Counted from the first letter of the stretch, positions 52,582-62,189 are shown. The stretch: DNA of 64,000 bases from Kutzneria sp. CA-103260 (GCF_018263855.1 NZ_CP073318.1:11470001-11534000), one strand, 5' to 3'. Notes: generated by a model not told the origin, from the letters alone. Translations and numbers: made by a program.

Positions 52582-53847
52582 GTGACGGGTCTGGTACAGC
52601 GCAACGCAGCGCCCAGGGTGACTGAACTGCTTTCGTCGTTCCGTGTTGTGCTGCTGGGTGGGGCGCGACAGACGGGGAAGACCACGCTGGTACGCGACCT
52701 GCTCGACCTGCCAGGGCATGCGTGGTTCAGCTTTGACGACGAGGCCGTGCTGGCTCGGGCGTCGGATGACCCCGTCGGGTTCGTCGAAGCTTTGCCGCGG
52801 CCGGCTGCGGTCGACGAGTTCCAACGCGCGGGACGAGGGTTTCTGCTCGCGGTGAAGCAGGCGGCCGATCGGGACCGCACCCGAGGGCAGTTGCTGTTGA
52901 CCGGATCGACCAACTACTTGGCTGACCGAGGACTGTCGGAGACACTTGCCGGCCGTGCTGGGCGGTTGCTGCTCTGGCCGCTCTCGATGGGCGAGCGGCT
53001 CGGAGTGCGGGAGACGTTCCTGGACCAACTGTTCGAGCCGACAAGTTGGCCTGGGAGGACCGAAGCCTTGCCCCGTGCGGACTTGGTGTGGACGCTGCTG
53101 GAAGGTGGCTATCCCGAGATCGTCACAGAGGGCTTGGCCGGACGACAGCGTCGGAACTGGTTCGAGGCATATGTGCACGACGTCGTGTCGCGAGAGGCAC
53201 TCCGTCCCATCGCCGAGGTCCGCCTGGAGACGGAATTGCGTCGCCTACTGCGGCTCCTGGCCGCTCGCACCGGTCAGGAACTTGTCGTCTCGGGCATCGC
53301 GGGTGACGCTGAAGTCGGTCGTGAGACAGCATCGAACTACATCACTCTGCTGGAAGCCCTTCATCTGGTGACGTTGTTGCCCGCTTGGTCGACCAACATC
53401 ACCAACAGGGCCAAGCGACGCCCCAAGATCATGGTTGTGGACACCGGGCTCGCAGCTGACCTCTGCGGGCTTGGCGAGCAGACGTTCGCTCCAGCCGCGG
53501 ACGGAACTGCGGCGGGTGCGTTGTTCGAGACCTTCGTCATCACGGAGGTGCTCAAGCAGGCGACCTGGAGCGAACGAAGCGTGGACCTGTCCTACTTTCG
53601 CGACCGTGACGGAGCCGAGGTGGACCTGATCGCGGAAGACCGACGTACCGGTGAGCTAGCTGGGTTGGAGATCAAGTTGACCAGCACGCCGACGGCTCGG
53701 CACGCCAAGCATCTGATGATGCTGCGGGACAAGCTGGGAAGTCGGTTCACGACCGGTCTGGTCGTTCATGCCGGTTCCCAGACCCTGCCTTTGGGCGACC
53801 GCATCTGGGCGGTTCCCGTCTCCGCGCTGTGGCGGTCAGACAACTGA
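52582..53847 (+). CDS. AAA ATPase with DUF4143 (nuclease-like) C-terminus
   Basis: A 421-aa protein: Walker A GGARQTGKTT (about residues 28-37), Walker B-like RPAAVDEFQRAG, sensor LLTGSTNYL, then the DUF4143 half with DLSYFRDRDGAEVDLIAEDRRTGELAGLEIKLTST (about 330-365), a PD-(D/E)xK-like arrangement (Asp...Glu-x-Lys). This family is widespread and often in mobile or defence islands; its function is not established. It is a single gene between metallo-hydrolase fragment B and the unknown gene at 54119. Confidence 0.88.
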   Translation: MTGLVQRNAAPRVTELLSSFRVVLLGGARQTGKTTLVRDLLDLPGHAWFSFDDEAVLARASDDPVGFVEALPRPAAVDEFQRAGRGFLLAVKQAADRDRTRGQLLLTGSTNYLADRGLSETLAGRAGRLLLWPLSMGERLGVRETFLDQLFEPTSWPGRTEALPRADLVWTLLEGGYPEIVTEGLAGRQRRNWFEAYVHDVVSREALRPIAEVRLETELRRLLRLLAARTGQELVVSGIAGDAEVGRETASNYITLLEALHLVTLLPAWSTNITNRAKRRPKIMVVDTGLAADLCGLGEQTFAPAADGTAAGALFETFVITEVLKQATWSERSVDLSYFRDRDGAEVDLIAEDRRTGELAGLEIKLTSTPTARHAKHLMMLRDKLGSRFTTGLVVHAGSQTLPLGDRIWAVPVSALWRSDN

Positions 53848-53969
53848 CAACGTCATGGCCGGCGCGGGTGGCTGGCTCTGTGTGCTGGGCGTCCGCGTCG
53901 TCGAGTGGTTCCCTGAATGTGTGGTGATGGTTGCCGCCCCGGCCGGATCGTCTGTACGGTGGCGGTGAC

Positions 53970-54049
53970 GCATGGAGCTTGGGATCGGACCTGAGCCACC
54001 GCTGTTTTTCTCCCGAGGCATGGAGCGTTGGATCGCGCCTGCGCCACCG
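53970..54049 (+). repeat. imperfect tandem repeat, 48-bp period
   Basis: GCATGGAGC(T/G)T(G)GGATCG..CCTG.GCCACCG occurs at 53970-54001 and 54018-54049 with about five mismatches over 32 bp. It lies in the 271-bp gap between the AAA ATPase gene and the gene at 54119. The gap has no other gene. Confidence 0.5.
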
Positions 54050-54118
54050 TCTCGTTCACTGAGCTTCCTCATTGCTTGCCGACCTGCCCGTGGTGGCGTC
54101 GGCTGAAGGGGCGTACCC

Positions 54119-55117
54119 GTGACCATCTACTCGCACCATGCCAGCCGTGGAAAAGTGCAGATCCTGGCCACCTACCGCGGGTCGACCGGAGTCGTGTCGT
54201 CCACCGTCACGAGCGTGGACGATCTGGCACTCGCCACGCCGATCGTCGACGCGCTGAACCGGATCTCCGCCTACGCCACGGTGCCAGTCAGTGTGTACGA
54301 CAAGCGGGGCGACCGGTTTGATCACTACCCGACCGCGCATCTAGCCGCGTTGACGGGCCGAGATGCGCGGGCGAGCTTGCTCGAAGGGGCGCACAGCCTG
54401 TGGTACGAGATGGCCATGGTGCTCCTGCACCAGGCCCTGACGGATCTGGACGCTGCCGTTGCGGCGGTGCCGGAGCCCGTCAGGAAGGCAATCAGCGCGG
54501 AGTTGGAGGCCGACGCTCGTGGTCTCCGAGACGAACTGGCCGAGTACACCGAGGGAGTAGCGCCACCCGAACTGGAGAAGCGCCGCTTTTGGGATTTCAA
54601 GTCTCCGTTTGTGGACTTTGGCGAGTCAACGGTCGGACTTGATCAAGAGGATCGCGACCGACTGAATGACCTGGAGCAGGGGGTATCCAAGTCTCGCCTC
54701 GACCGGGCCGTCGCAGATATGCGGCTGCTTCTCGCTGCGCACCAGCAGTGCGCCAACAGCGAAGCGCGGTTGCTCGTCAGTGATTTCGAGATCACTGACG
54801 ATCCGTACGACGAAGAAGCAGACCGGTACTTTCTCGATGTCCTGGCGCCGATCCCGGGCGGCAGGTGGCAGCGGGACGGCTGGAAAGTCGAGATATGCCG
54901 GTGGGTTCCTGACGACCCGGAGGACGAGTACGGTGGCGCCACGGGCGAGCCGGTACTCGATTGTGTCAGGGCTGAGCCGCCTACTCTCTCGGAGATCGTC
55001 GAACTGTTGAACCGTAGTGATGGGCAGTCTGATGTGCTGGCTGCCTGGGCGAAAACTGCTGTTGGAGAAGTGCTCGCCGGCACTGCTTTTGTTGTGACAA
55101 AGCGATACGAAGACTGA
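54119..55117 (+). CDS. unknown protein of the mosaic island
   Basis: A 332-aa cytoplasmic protein that I do not recognise. Start GTG 54119 with GAAGGGGCG upstream. The N-terminus (MTIYSHHASRGKVQILATYRG) looks beta-rich; the middle (90-210) is helical with acidic runs (LTDLDAAVAAVPEPVRKAISAELEADARGLRDEL); the C-terminal part (about 240-332) has acidic strand-like blocks (WVPDDPEDEYGG). A fragment of a related gene survives at 51112-51170. A terminator hairpin starts five bases after the stop. Given the setting, a defence or immunity role is possible but unsupported. Confidence 0.6.
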   Translation: MTIYSHHASRGKVQILATYRGSTGVVSSTVTSVDDLALATPIVDALNRISAYATVPVSVYDKRGDRFDHYPTAHLAALTGRDARASLLEGAHSLWYEMAMVLLHQALTDLDAAVAAVPEPVRKAISAELEADARGLRDELAEYTEGVAPPELEKRRFWDFKSPFVDFGESTVGLDQEDRDRLNDLEQGVSKSRLDRAVADMRLLLAAHQQCANSEARLLVSDFEITDDPYDEEADRYFLDVLAPIPGGRWQRDGWKVEICRWVPDDPEDEYGGATGEPVLDCVRAEPPTLSEIVELLNRSDGQSDVLAAWAKTAVGEVLAGTAFVVTKRYED

Positions 55118-55121
55118 CGGT

Positions 55122-55157
55122 CGAGTGGGCCACCCCAGACCTCAGGTGGCCCACTCG
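55122..55157. terminator. hairpin beside metallo-hydrolase fragment C
   Basis: CGAGTGGGCCACC (55122-55134) and GGTGGCCCACTCG (55145-55157) form a perfect 13-bp stem with a 10-nt loop; eight bases separate it from the stop codon of fragment C. Confidence 0.75.
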
Positions 55158-55165
55158 TCAAAGAC

Positions 55166-55374
55166 TCACCAGCCGCGTGCACGCCATTCGTCGAGGTGCG
55201 GCTTCTGCTCGCCGAGGGTGGAGTCGTCGCCGTGGCCCGGGTAGAACCAGGTGTCGTCCGGCAGCGCGTCGAACAGCCGGGACTGCACGTCGTCCACCAG
55301 CGACGTGAAGTTCTCGGGCGAAGAGGTCTTGCCCACGCCACCCGGAAACAGCGTATCACCACAGCGGTGAACAT
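55166..55374 (-). pseudogene. 3' fragment C of an MBL-fold metallo-hydrolase gene
   Basis: Third 209-bp copy, minus strand: GDTLFPGGVGKT, then SRLFDALPDDTWFYPGHGDD and HLDEWRARGW-stop. The same five-base insertion separates the MFT-like codons from GDT. Closest to copy B. It is the last separator before the Wadjet-like operon; the 211 bp between it and the jetA start hold no other gene. Confidence 0.82.
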
Positions 55375-55585
55375 ACTCGATCTTGGCTCCGCCGTACTTC
55401 GCAACGCAGGGCTACCGCAGAACTACAGGATTCACCGAGAAGAGTGATGTGTCCTTGCTTGGTTGTGGTGAATCGTCAAGAACGAGAGGAGCCAGGCTGT
55501 GTCTGGTCCAAGTAACGTCGAGTGACTGGGGCGCGACGCTACCGGGGCGCGAATGGGCACCGATGCTGAACCCGGAGGGGGGATC

Positions 55586-57103
55586 ATGGCGGGCTCAACC
55601 GACGCCGACGCCCATCACGGTGGCGACCTGCATGGCCGTTGGCAGGCCCTACAACTGCTGCAACCTGTCTTCGATCTGCTCAATCGCGCTGCGCCGCGTG
55701 CTGACTTCGACCACCGCCGCTACGACCTGGCCCAGCTGGTGCTGCGCCTGATCGACTACGTGGTGCTCAACCAAGCCAGCCTGGAGGGCTCGGTCAGCCC
55801 GGACAGCATCGTCGACCACCTGACACAACTCAGCCGGCGGATGAACCCGGGCGATCCGGCGCGGCCATGGACGAAGATCGCCAAGCTGGTGCTGGCCACG
55901 ATGCTCAACGACGGTCGCCCGCACGAAGCCGTCTGGCGCGAGCCAGCTGCCGACCAGGAACCGTGGAGCGAGCCGCGCCCGTTCCGGTTCCGGTTGCTCC
56001 GGCTTGGTGAAGGCGAGGACGGCGCCACCGTTACAGCCACCGATCCGGCGATCGTGCTTTTCCTCCAGGCGCTTAACTCGGATCTGGCCGACCGCGCGCT
56101 GGCCCTCAAACTGCTTGTCGAGATCCAGATGCAGGCCCGCGAGTTCGACAAGGCCCTGGCCACGGCCCGGGAGGCGACCCGGACTGCGCAGGGGCTGTCC
56201 GCCAGCCTGCGGGAGAAGCTGGACGACACCCGGCGTGACGTCCGCAGCGTCGACTGGCACGGTGAGATGCCGTCCTGGCTGGATGGTGTGATGTCGCAGA
56301 TCACGCAGCAGATCGAGAAGGATCGCCAACTCCGCGACCTGGCTGAGCGTGCGAGTGAAGACGATGCCGCGGCGGCGGCGTGCCGCGACATTGCCCGGGA
56401 AGTCCGCCGAGGAGAGGACGTTTGGCTGCGTCTTGAACGACACGTGACCCGAGCGATCCCCGTGTTCCTCGCGGCTCAAGAGACCCAGCGATTCCAACCA
56501 CGCGGCCTCGCGGCTGCGGTCGATCTGGCCAACGACCTCCTTGTCCCGGCGCTGGCAGTCGCCGACGACCAGCTCGCGACGTTGTCGGAGACGCTTGTCG
56601 CCGGCGGGTTTCCGCCACGTGTGCCAGCGCAGTGGGGAATCGACGAGCTGACCAGACAGCTGCTGCGGGAGCCCCTGACCAGGGACCAACGCGACCCTGA
56701 GCCCGACGACCCGGGTGATCTGGGCGAAGCCATCGGTGACTCGATTCCTGACGACATCGCGTCCTGCGCGGCGGAGATCCTCGCCGCTGCGGCCGAACGG
56801 CCGACACAGCTCTCGGAACTGCTCGCCGCAGCGCGGACGAGATCCGGTGATGTGGCCGATTCGTTGCGGCTACTGGACATCATGTGGGGCGCGGCGCTCT
56901 ACGTGTTCGTGGCCGGTGGCGAATCTGGTGCTGATGAACGCCCACACCGGGCGGATCTCGCCGCAGCGGTCACCGCCTTGGTCGCGGTTGATCGCGGCGC
57001 GGTGCTGGTGGACGAGCGGTTCGACGGACCGGACCTTTTGCTCGCCACGCCGGCCGCGTTGGACCAGCTCGACGCCGATGAGGAGAGCAGGGGAGTGGCA
57101 TGA
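55586..57103 (+). CDS. jetA: Wadjet-like JetA (kleisin-like subunit)
   Basis: A 505-aa, mostly helical protein with no catalytic motif. Start ATG 55586 has GGAGGGGGG upstream; ATG 55553 is an alternative without RBS. The first gene of a four-gene set with the Wadjet/MksBEFG order: large helical protein, small protein, SMC-like ATPase, Toprim protein. JetA is the kleisin that bridges the SMC heads. The N-terminal part (DFDHRRYDLAQLVLRLIDYVVLNQ) is winged-helix-like; 180-260 is coiled-coil-like (FDKALATAREATRTAQGLSASLREKLDD). It overlaps jetB by four bases. Assigned by context and layout, since sequence is weakly conserved. Confidence 0.75.
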   Translation: MAGSTDADAHHGGDLHGRWQALQLLQPVFDLLNRAAPRADFDHRRYDLAQLVLRLIDYVVLNQASLEGSVSPDSIVDHLTQLSRRMNPGDPARPWTKIAKLVLATMLNDGRPHEAVWREPAADQEPWSEPRPFRFRLLRLGEGEDGATVTATDPAIVLFLQALNSDLADRALALKLLVEIQMQAREFDKALATAREATRTAQGLSASLREKLDDTRRDVRSVDWHGEMPSWLDGVMSQITQQIEKDRQLRDLAERASEDDAAAAACRDIAREVRRGEDVWLRLERHVTRAIPVFLAAQETQRFQPRGLAAAVDLANDLLVPALAVADDQLATLSETLVAGGFPPRVPAQWGIDELTRQLLREPLTRDQRDPEPDDPGDLGEAIGDSIPDDIASCAAEILAAAAERPTQLSELLAAARTRSGDVADSLRLLDIMWGAALYVFVAGGESGADERPHRADLAAAVTALVAVDRGAVLVDERFDGPDLLLATPAALDQLDADEESRGVA

Positions 57104-57842
57104 ACCTGAGCGACGTGACTGCCGCGGCGCGGCTCATCCGCTACGCGTTGAGCGTTCGGGAGCGGCCCACCGGAGACGGCCACTATCAGGTCCTGCTCGA
57201 CAAGTACCGCACGGACGCCGAGTTCGCCGAGATCGTCGGCCGTCTCGCCGACGGCCTCGGTCTGGACGTTCGAGTGCCCACCCCGCTCGGTCTGTTGGTC
57301 GCCGGACGCCCCGACGGGCCATTCGCGGTCACCCTCGACAACTGCGGACTCCCCATCAGGGCGCAGCACAAGCTCCAGGACCGGCGGTGCTTCGGTCTGG
57401 TATTAGTCGCGTTGGTGGCGTACGCCTACCCCAACGGAGAGGCTTTGGTCGACGCAACCAACCCCACGGTACGAGCCGCCGAGCTGGAGCGCTTTCTGAC
57501 CCGCCACGCTGCGGCCGTGACCGATGCGGCCGCCGAAGCCGATGACGAGATGGACCGGCAACTGGGAGAGGCGGCGCGGATCTGGCTGGACCTGCCCGAG
57601 GTGCTGCCGTCCGCACATGGTGGCTACCGCCGCGACTGCCAGCGTGATTACGTGCAGCGGACACTGGAGTTTCTCGTGGCACAAGGACGGGCAGACGGGA
57701 GACGGCGCTCGAAGACGACAGGGGCGTGGCCTACGCGCTCAACGACCGGTTCCGGATGGGCATCGCCGAGGTGACTGAATCAGTCGTCTTCGGCGTGCTC
57801 ACCGTGTTGTCGGCCGGACCCGACGACGGCACGGTGATGTGA
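57100..57842 (+). CDS. jetB: Wadjet-like JetB (KITE subunit) with an apparent -1 frameshift near its end
   Basis: As read, the frame from ATG 57100 stops at 57774 (224 aa) with an Arg/Thr/Ser-rich tail that looks out of frame. In the -1 frame the sequence continues as ETALEDDRGVAYALNDRFR and MGIAEVTESVVFGVLTVLS and stops at 57840-57842, exactly one base before the jetC GTG. So one base seems to be missing between about 57685 and 57710 (GGGCAGACGGGAGACGG region). The full protein would be about 247 aa. JetB-type subunits are winged-helix KITE proteins that bind the kleisin. No slippery heptamer was found, so this is a mutation or a sequence error. Confidence 0.72.
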
Positions 57843-60800
57843 GTGTTCCGCCTGCGCCGCCTCTACCTCGACTCGATCGGGGTTGCGGACAACCGGTTCT
57901 CGGATCTGACGGTCGACCTTACCGACCGTGCTGGGAACCCGGCAGACTCCATCGTGTGGCTGCGTAACGGCGCCGGCAAGACGACGATGCTGTCGCTACT
58001 GCTCGCGCTGATCCTGCCCGATCGCCGGGACTTCCTCGCCACCCGCACCAAGAAGCGGACCCTGGAGGACCTAGTGCTCGGTGGCGACACGGCCCATGTG
58101 GTCGCCGAGTGGATCGACCCAATCGGCCAGGTGCTGCTCACTGGCGCGGTGTACGAGTGGGACGGCAAAGCTCGACCCCGCGACTACAACGGCGTGGCGA
58201 AGGACCGGTTGCGGCGTTCGTGGTGGTGTGTGAGCCCAGACCCGGCGGTCGACGGCTCGACGCTGGATGACCTGCCCTTCACGCTGCGGACACGTGGCCA
58301 GTACGACCGGGAGAGGTTCCGCGCGCACGTGCGGATGCTGGCTACGAAGGGCGTGAACGCCGTCGTCGCGGACCACAGCATCGCGGAGTGGCACCGCGCG
58401 TTGCGCGAGCGCCGGTTCGACCCGGAGTTGTTCCAGTACTTCACCGAGGTCAACGCGGCCGAGGGCGGTATCGACGGACTGTTCTCCGGCATCGACTCCC
58501 CCGGTGCCTTCGTCCGTTATCTGCTCAGGTTCGTTGCCGATCGCGAGCGCGTGCAGCCGGTCCGCGAGCTGCTGGCCGACACCGCCGTGGAAATCGCGAA
58601 GCGACCCGTCTACCTCGTCGAGCGCGAGTTCTGTGCGCAGGCACGTTCACTTGTGGGCAAGCTCGGCGAAGCACACGAGCGAGTCCTTACGACCACGACC
58701 GTCCGAGACACCCGCCGCGGGATCACCGCCGGGTGCAAGCGGGCGCTCCTGGATGCCGTCGCGGCGGCCGACTTGGCCCATAAGACCTCGTCGCAACTGC
58801 ACAAGGACATCGAGGCCAGCCACCGAGAACTGCGGAACACGGTCGACGCTGCAAGGCGACGGCGTGCCGAGTACCTCCGGCTGGCGGCGGGATTCCGATT
58901 CGGGGCTGCGGAGAAGGGGCTTTCGGCGGCGAAGGACGCTGCGGCCCGCCTCAGCGTCGAGGCCGAGGCCTGGGGCGCGGTGGCCGACCTGGTGGAGCTG
59001 GCCACGGCTCGAGCGGAACTCAAGGTGCGCAGCGCGGCACTGGGGGACGCGGCCACGGATGCGCGTCCGCTGGTGGACGCTGTTACGCAAGCCAAGACCG
59101 TGCTCGCCGGAGCGCTCGACACTGCCTTGGCCGAAGCAGACGCCTCTATCGAGGCACTGACGGACGAGCTGAGTGCTGCCCAGGGAAGCAAGACTGCCGC
59201 TGAACGGGAGCGTCGCGCCCGGCACGAAGAACAGGTTCGGCTCGACGCCGAGCAGGATGGTCTCAACCAGGTGATCGACCGGTTCACGGCGAAGACGAAC
59301 GCCGCAGCCGCCGACGGGTTGCTCGTTGAACGAGAGCGCATCGACGTCGCAGTAATCCGGTTGACTACCTCGTTGGGCACGACCGAGGGTTCGATCAAGC
59401 GGCTGACCGGCGAGCAGAAAGAACTCGACACCGAGCTCGACAAGGCAACCAAGCGGCGGAAGGAGGCACGAGAGGCGAACCGGCGCGCGACCGATCGTCA
59501 CCGCCAGCTTCGCGGGGAGCTGACTCGCCTTGAGCGGCGCGCAGCGGAGATCGGTGACAGCCCACGGCTCCGTGCGTTGCTCCAGACCGAGTCCGTCGAT
59601 CTCGCGGTGAGCGCGGATGAAGCGGTCGTCTCGTTGCGGACAGCCGTTGCGGCAGCCGACGTGTCGATGATCGAGACACGCGCCGCAGTGGCCGAGGACG
59701 AGCGCGCCGTTCAGGCGCTGGAAGCCACCGGACTGCTGCCACCCAGGCCGGGCGTGTCCGCAGTGGTCGATGCCTTCGGGGCGGTCGGCATCACCGCCCA
59801 CCCAGGCTGGCAGTACCTGGCCAAGCATGTGCCGGCTGACCAACGGCGGAACCGGATCGCCGAGCTGCCGGACGTTGTCGACGGCGTCATCGTCTACGGC
59901 GACGCCGCTGAAGCCGTCAGCCGAATCGACGTCGAGATCGACGACGTCGTGGCGGTGTCGCCGGCGTCGGTGTTCCGCGATCAGGCCCAGGCGAAGGCGG
60001 TACTCGGCCCGGCGGCGGCCCGCTACGACGTGGCCGCCGCCGGTGCTGAGCTCGACCGCCGCAACGAGCGGCTTGGGCGGCGGCGAAACGAGCTGGCCGA
60101 GCTGGACCAGCGGCGGTTGGCCGACGCGACGCTCGCTGATCGGATCGGCGCGTGGCTCGCGGATCTGCCCGAGGATGGCCTGCTTGGCCTCGGCCAACGG
60201 GAAACGGCGGCGGCGCAGGCCGTCGCCAAGGCGATCACAGCGGAGGAAACCGCCGAAACGCTTGTTGGGGAGTTGGGCAATCGCCGCGCCGACATCGGCG
60301 AGCGGCTCGGTGAGCTGCGGGTCGTCCGAGTTCGGTTGCAGGGCGACCTGGGCCGGGTGCGGGCGTTGGACGAGGAGAACCAGCAGGTCATCGAGCCGGC
60401 GACGGTGAGGCTGGCTGCGATACCCGGGCTGCGCCGGGTAGCAAGGGAACGAGAAGAGGCCGCCGAGGTGCGCTATCGCGACGCGGACGGCGCGATAGAG
60501 GATATTCGAGGCAGGTTGCGCGGGCTCAAGGCGACAAGTCGGAACTGGCGTGCCCGGCGTGCGACGTTGCCGGATGTTGCGACGATGACCGACCTCAGCG
60601 TCGAGGCAGCGGAATCGACTGTGGCCAGGAGCGAGGAGCTGCTGCGCGAGCGTTTTCCCGAAGGGGAGCTGCGCCGCGCGGTTGGGGAGTCGGAACGCGC
60701 CGTTGCCGCAGCAGCAGCCTCATGGCAGCGTCACGACGAGCCGATCAGGACCGAAGCCGAGATGCTGGCCGCGACCCCCGCCGGTGCCGACTCCGACCTG

Positions 60801-62189
60801 CGAGCCGAGTCGGCTGCCGTCGCGCGGTCGAAGTTGGACGAGGCCAACCAACGCATCGGGGGCACCGAGGCCGAGTACCGCGTGGCGCGGGACGAGCTGG
60901 ATGCGGCCACGCCACGGGGCCGGGTGCGGCATACCGACCAGGTCTATGAAGTTGCCGACCGAGCGGAGGCCCAGCGGCTGGCCGCGGAGGCCGACGAGGA
61001 GGCCACCACGATCCAGATTCGGGTCGGCCAGTTGGAACGTGATCGTGACGAAGCCGAATCGGCCGCTGCGCGAGCTCGTATCCGGGGTCGCATGCTGCGG
61101 GACCAGGCGGATCGTCTGCGCGACGTGGAGCCGGCCGAGTCCACCGTGATGACGTTGCCTGATGACGAGGACGAGATTCGCGACCTGGTCGCGCGGATGG
61201 TCAGTGAACAGGAGAGTGTCGACAGCGCGCACAGCGCCGCCACGTCGGCGCGCTCGCAGCGAGCCGACGAGTTGCGCAAATGGGCCGACAGCGACCGGTT
61301 CGCTGTCGTGGGCGAGGACGAGCACAGCCAGGCCGTCAGGATGCTGCGCGAACTGTTTCGCGGTGACTCCGTGTTCGAGCGCGTGGCGGCCAGGGCCGCC
61401 GAGCTGACCGAGGACCTCGAAATGCGGGGCCGGGCGATCGGCCAGCAGCTCAAGCACGTCGAGGAGCACAAGGCCAACGTCGTCAACCGTCTGGCCGACC
61501 TGGTCGACGAATCGCTCAGCGTGCTGCGTCGAGCGTCGACGTTGTCGGAGTTGCCTGGCGGGATCGGTCCCTGGGAGCACCAGCGGTTCCTTGTCGTCGA
61601 GGCCCGGCAGCGGCCCTCTCGCGACCAGGTCGTCCTGCGCGTCGGCGAACTGGTCGACCGCATGGTGCGGGCGGGCAAGGTCGAGATCGAGCCCGTCGAG
61701 CTGCTGTGGCGTGCCAGCGAGGCATCGGTCGTGGAGGGATTCCGGGCCACCGTGTTGAAGCCTGCACCGGATCAGCCGACCGGCCGCACGCCGGTCGAGG
61801 AGATGCGGAAGTGGTCGGGCGGGGAGAATCTCACCGCGTCGCTGGTGTTGTTCTGTGTGATGGCCCGGCTTCGCGCCGAACAGCGGTCCGGCGCGAAGGC
61901 CGGCAACACCGGCGGTGTGCTGCCGTTGGACAACCCGCTCGGAAAGGCGAACTATCTGCCGTTCCTGGAGTTGCAGCGCCGGGTCGCCGACGCCAGCGGC
62001 GTGCAGCTGGTGTTCTGGACCGGCATTGGCGATCTCGGTGCGGTAACGGCGTTTCCCCGAATCGCGGCGATGCACAAGAGGCTGTCGGCGACCCGTCCTG
62101 GCCGTGCCTATGTCCGTGGCGACGCCGACAACTCCTTCACCGGCGACCAAGTCGTCGACGTCGTCATCTCGGTCCGCGATGAACCCTGA
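57843..62189 (+). CDS. jetC: Wadjet-like JetC (SMC/MukB-like ATPase)
   Basis: A 1448-aa SMC-type ATPase. Walker A RNGAGKTT (residues 41-48) in the N-terminal head, long coiled coils (about 290-610 and 720-1240), a hinge-like globular part near 620-710 (AVGITAHPGWQYLAKHVP), ABC signature SGGEN from Ser1325 and Walker B PLDNPLG with Asp1363. The catalytic Glu position that should follow that Asp is Asn1364. GTG 57843 directly follows the frameshift-corrected jetB stop. In Wadjet systems JetC with A and B extrudes plasmid DNA loops so that JetD cuts small circles. Its length and the DUF2220 partner suit type III by elimination. Confidence 0.85.
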   Translation: MFRLRRLYLDSIGVADNRFSDLTVDLTDRAGNPADSIVWLRNGAGKTTMLSLLLALILPDRRDFLATRTKKRTLEDLVLGGDTAHVVAEWIDPIGQVLLTGAVYEWDGKARPRDYNGVAKDRLRRSWWCVSPDPAVDGSTLDDLPFTLRTRGQYDRERFRAHVRMLATKGVNAVVADHSIAEWHRALRERRFDPELFQYFTEVNAAEGGIDGLFSGIDSPGAFVRYLLRFVADRERVQPVRELLADTAVEIAKRPVYLVEREFCAQARSLVGKLGEAHERVLTTTTVRDTRRGITAGCKRALLDAVAAADLAHKTSSQLHKDIEASHRELRNTVDAARRRRAEYLRLAAGFRFGAAEKGLSAAKDAAARLSVEAEAWGAVADLVELATARAELKVRSAALGDAATDARPLVDAVTQAKTVLAGALDTALAEADASIEALTDELSAAQGSKTAAERERRARHEEQVRLDAEQDGLNQVIDRFTAKTNAAAADGLLVERERIDVAVIRLTTSLGTTEGSIKRLTGEQKELDTELDKATKRRKEAREANRRATDRHRQLRGELTRLERRAAEIGDSPRLRALLQTESVDLAVSADEAVVSLRTAVAAADVSMIETRAAVAEDERAVQALEATGLLPPRPGVSAVVDAFGAVGITAHPGWQYLAKHVPADQRRNRIAELPDVVDGVIVYGDAAEAVSRIDVEIDDVVAVSPASVFRDQAQAKAVLGPAAARYDVAAAGAELDRRNERLGRRRNELAELDQRRLADATLADRIGAWLADLPEDGLLGLGQRETAAAQAVAKAITAEETAETLVGELGNRRADIGERLGELRVVRVRLQGDLGRVRALDEENQQVIEPATVRLAAIPGLRRVAREREEAAEVRYRDADGAIEDIRGRLRGLKATSRNWRARRATLPDVATMTDLSVEAAESTVARSEELLRERFPEGELRRAVGESERAVAAAAASWQRHDEPIRTEAEMLAATPAGADSDLRAESAAVARSKLDEANQRIGGTEAEYRVARDELDAATPRGRVRHTDQVYEVADRAEAQRLAAEADEEATTIQIRVGQLERDRDEAESAAARARIRGRMLRDQADRLRDVEPAESTVMTLPDDEDEIRDLVARMVSEQESVDSAHSAATSARSQRADELRKWADSDRFAVVGEDEHSQAVRMLRELFRGDSVFERVAARAAELTEDLEMRGRAIGQQLKHVEEHKANVVNRLADLVDESLSVLRRASTLSELPGGIGPWEHQRFLVVEARQRPSRDQVVLRVGELVDRMVRAGKVEIEPVELLWRASEASVVEGFRATVLKPAPDQPTGRTPVEEMRKWSGGENLTASLVLFCVMARLRAEQRSGAKAGNTGGVLPLDNPLGKANYLPFLELQRRVADASGVQLVFWTGIGDLGAVTAFPRIAAMHKRLSATRPGRAYVRGDADNSFTGDQVVDVVISVRDEP

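Noticed and set aside
51210..55374. Three spaced repeats considered as a CRISPR array or insertion sequence copies
   Set aside because: Units are 209 bp, spaced by 0.85 to 2.7 kb with whole genes between them, encode a protein end, and have no transposase or terminal inverted repeats.
57100..57842. Programmed frameshifting in jetB
   Set aside because: No slippery heptamer in the overlap and no need for two products; mutation or read error is more likely.
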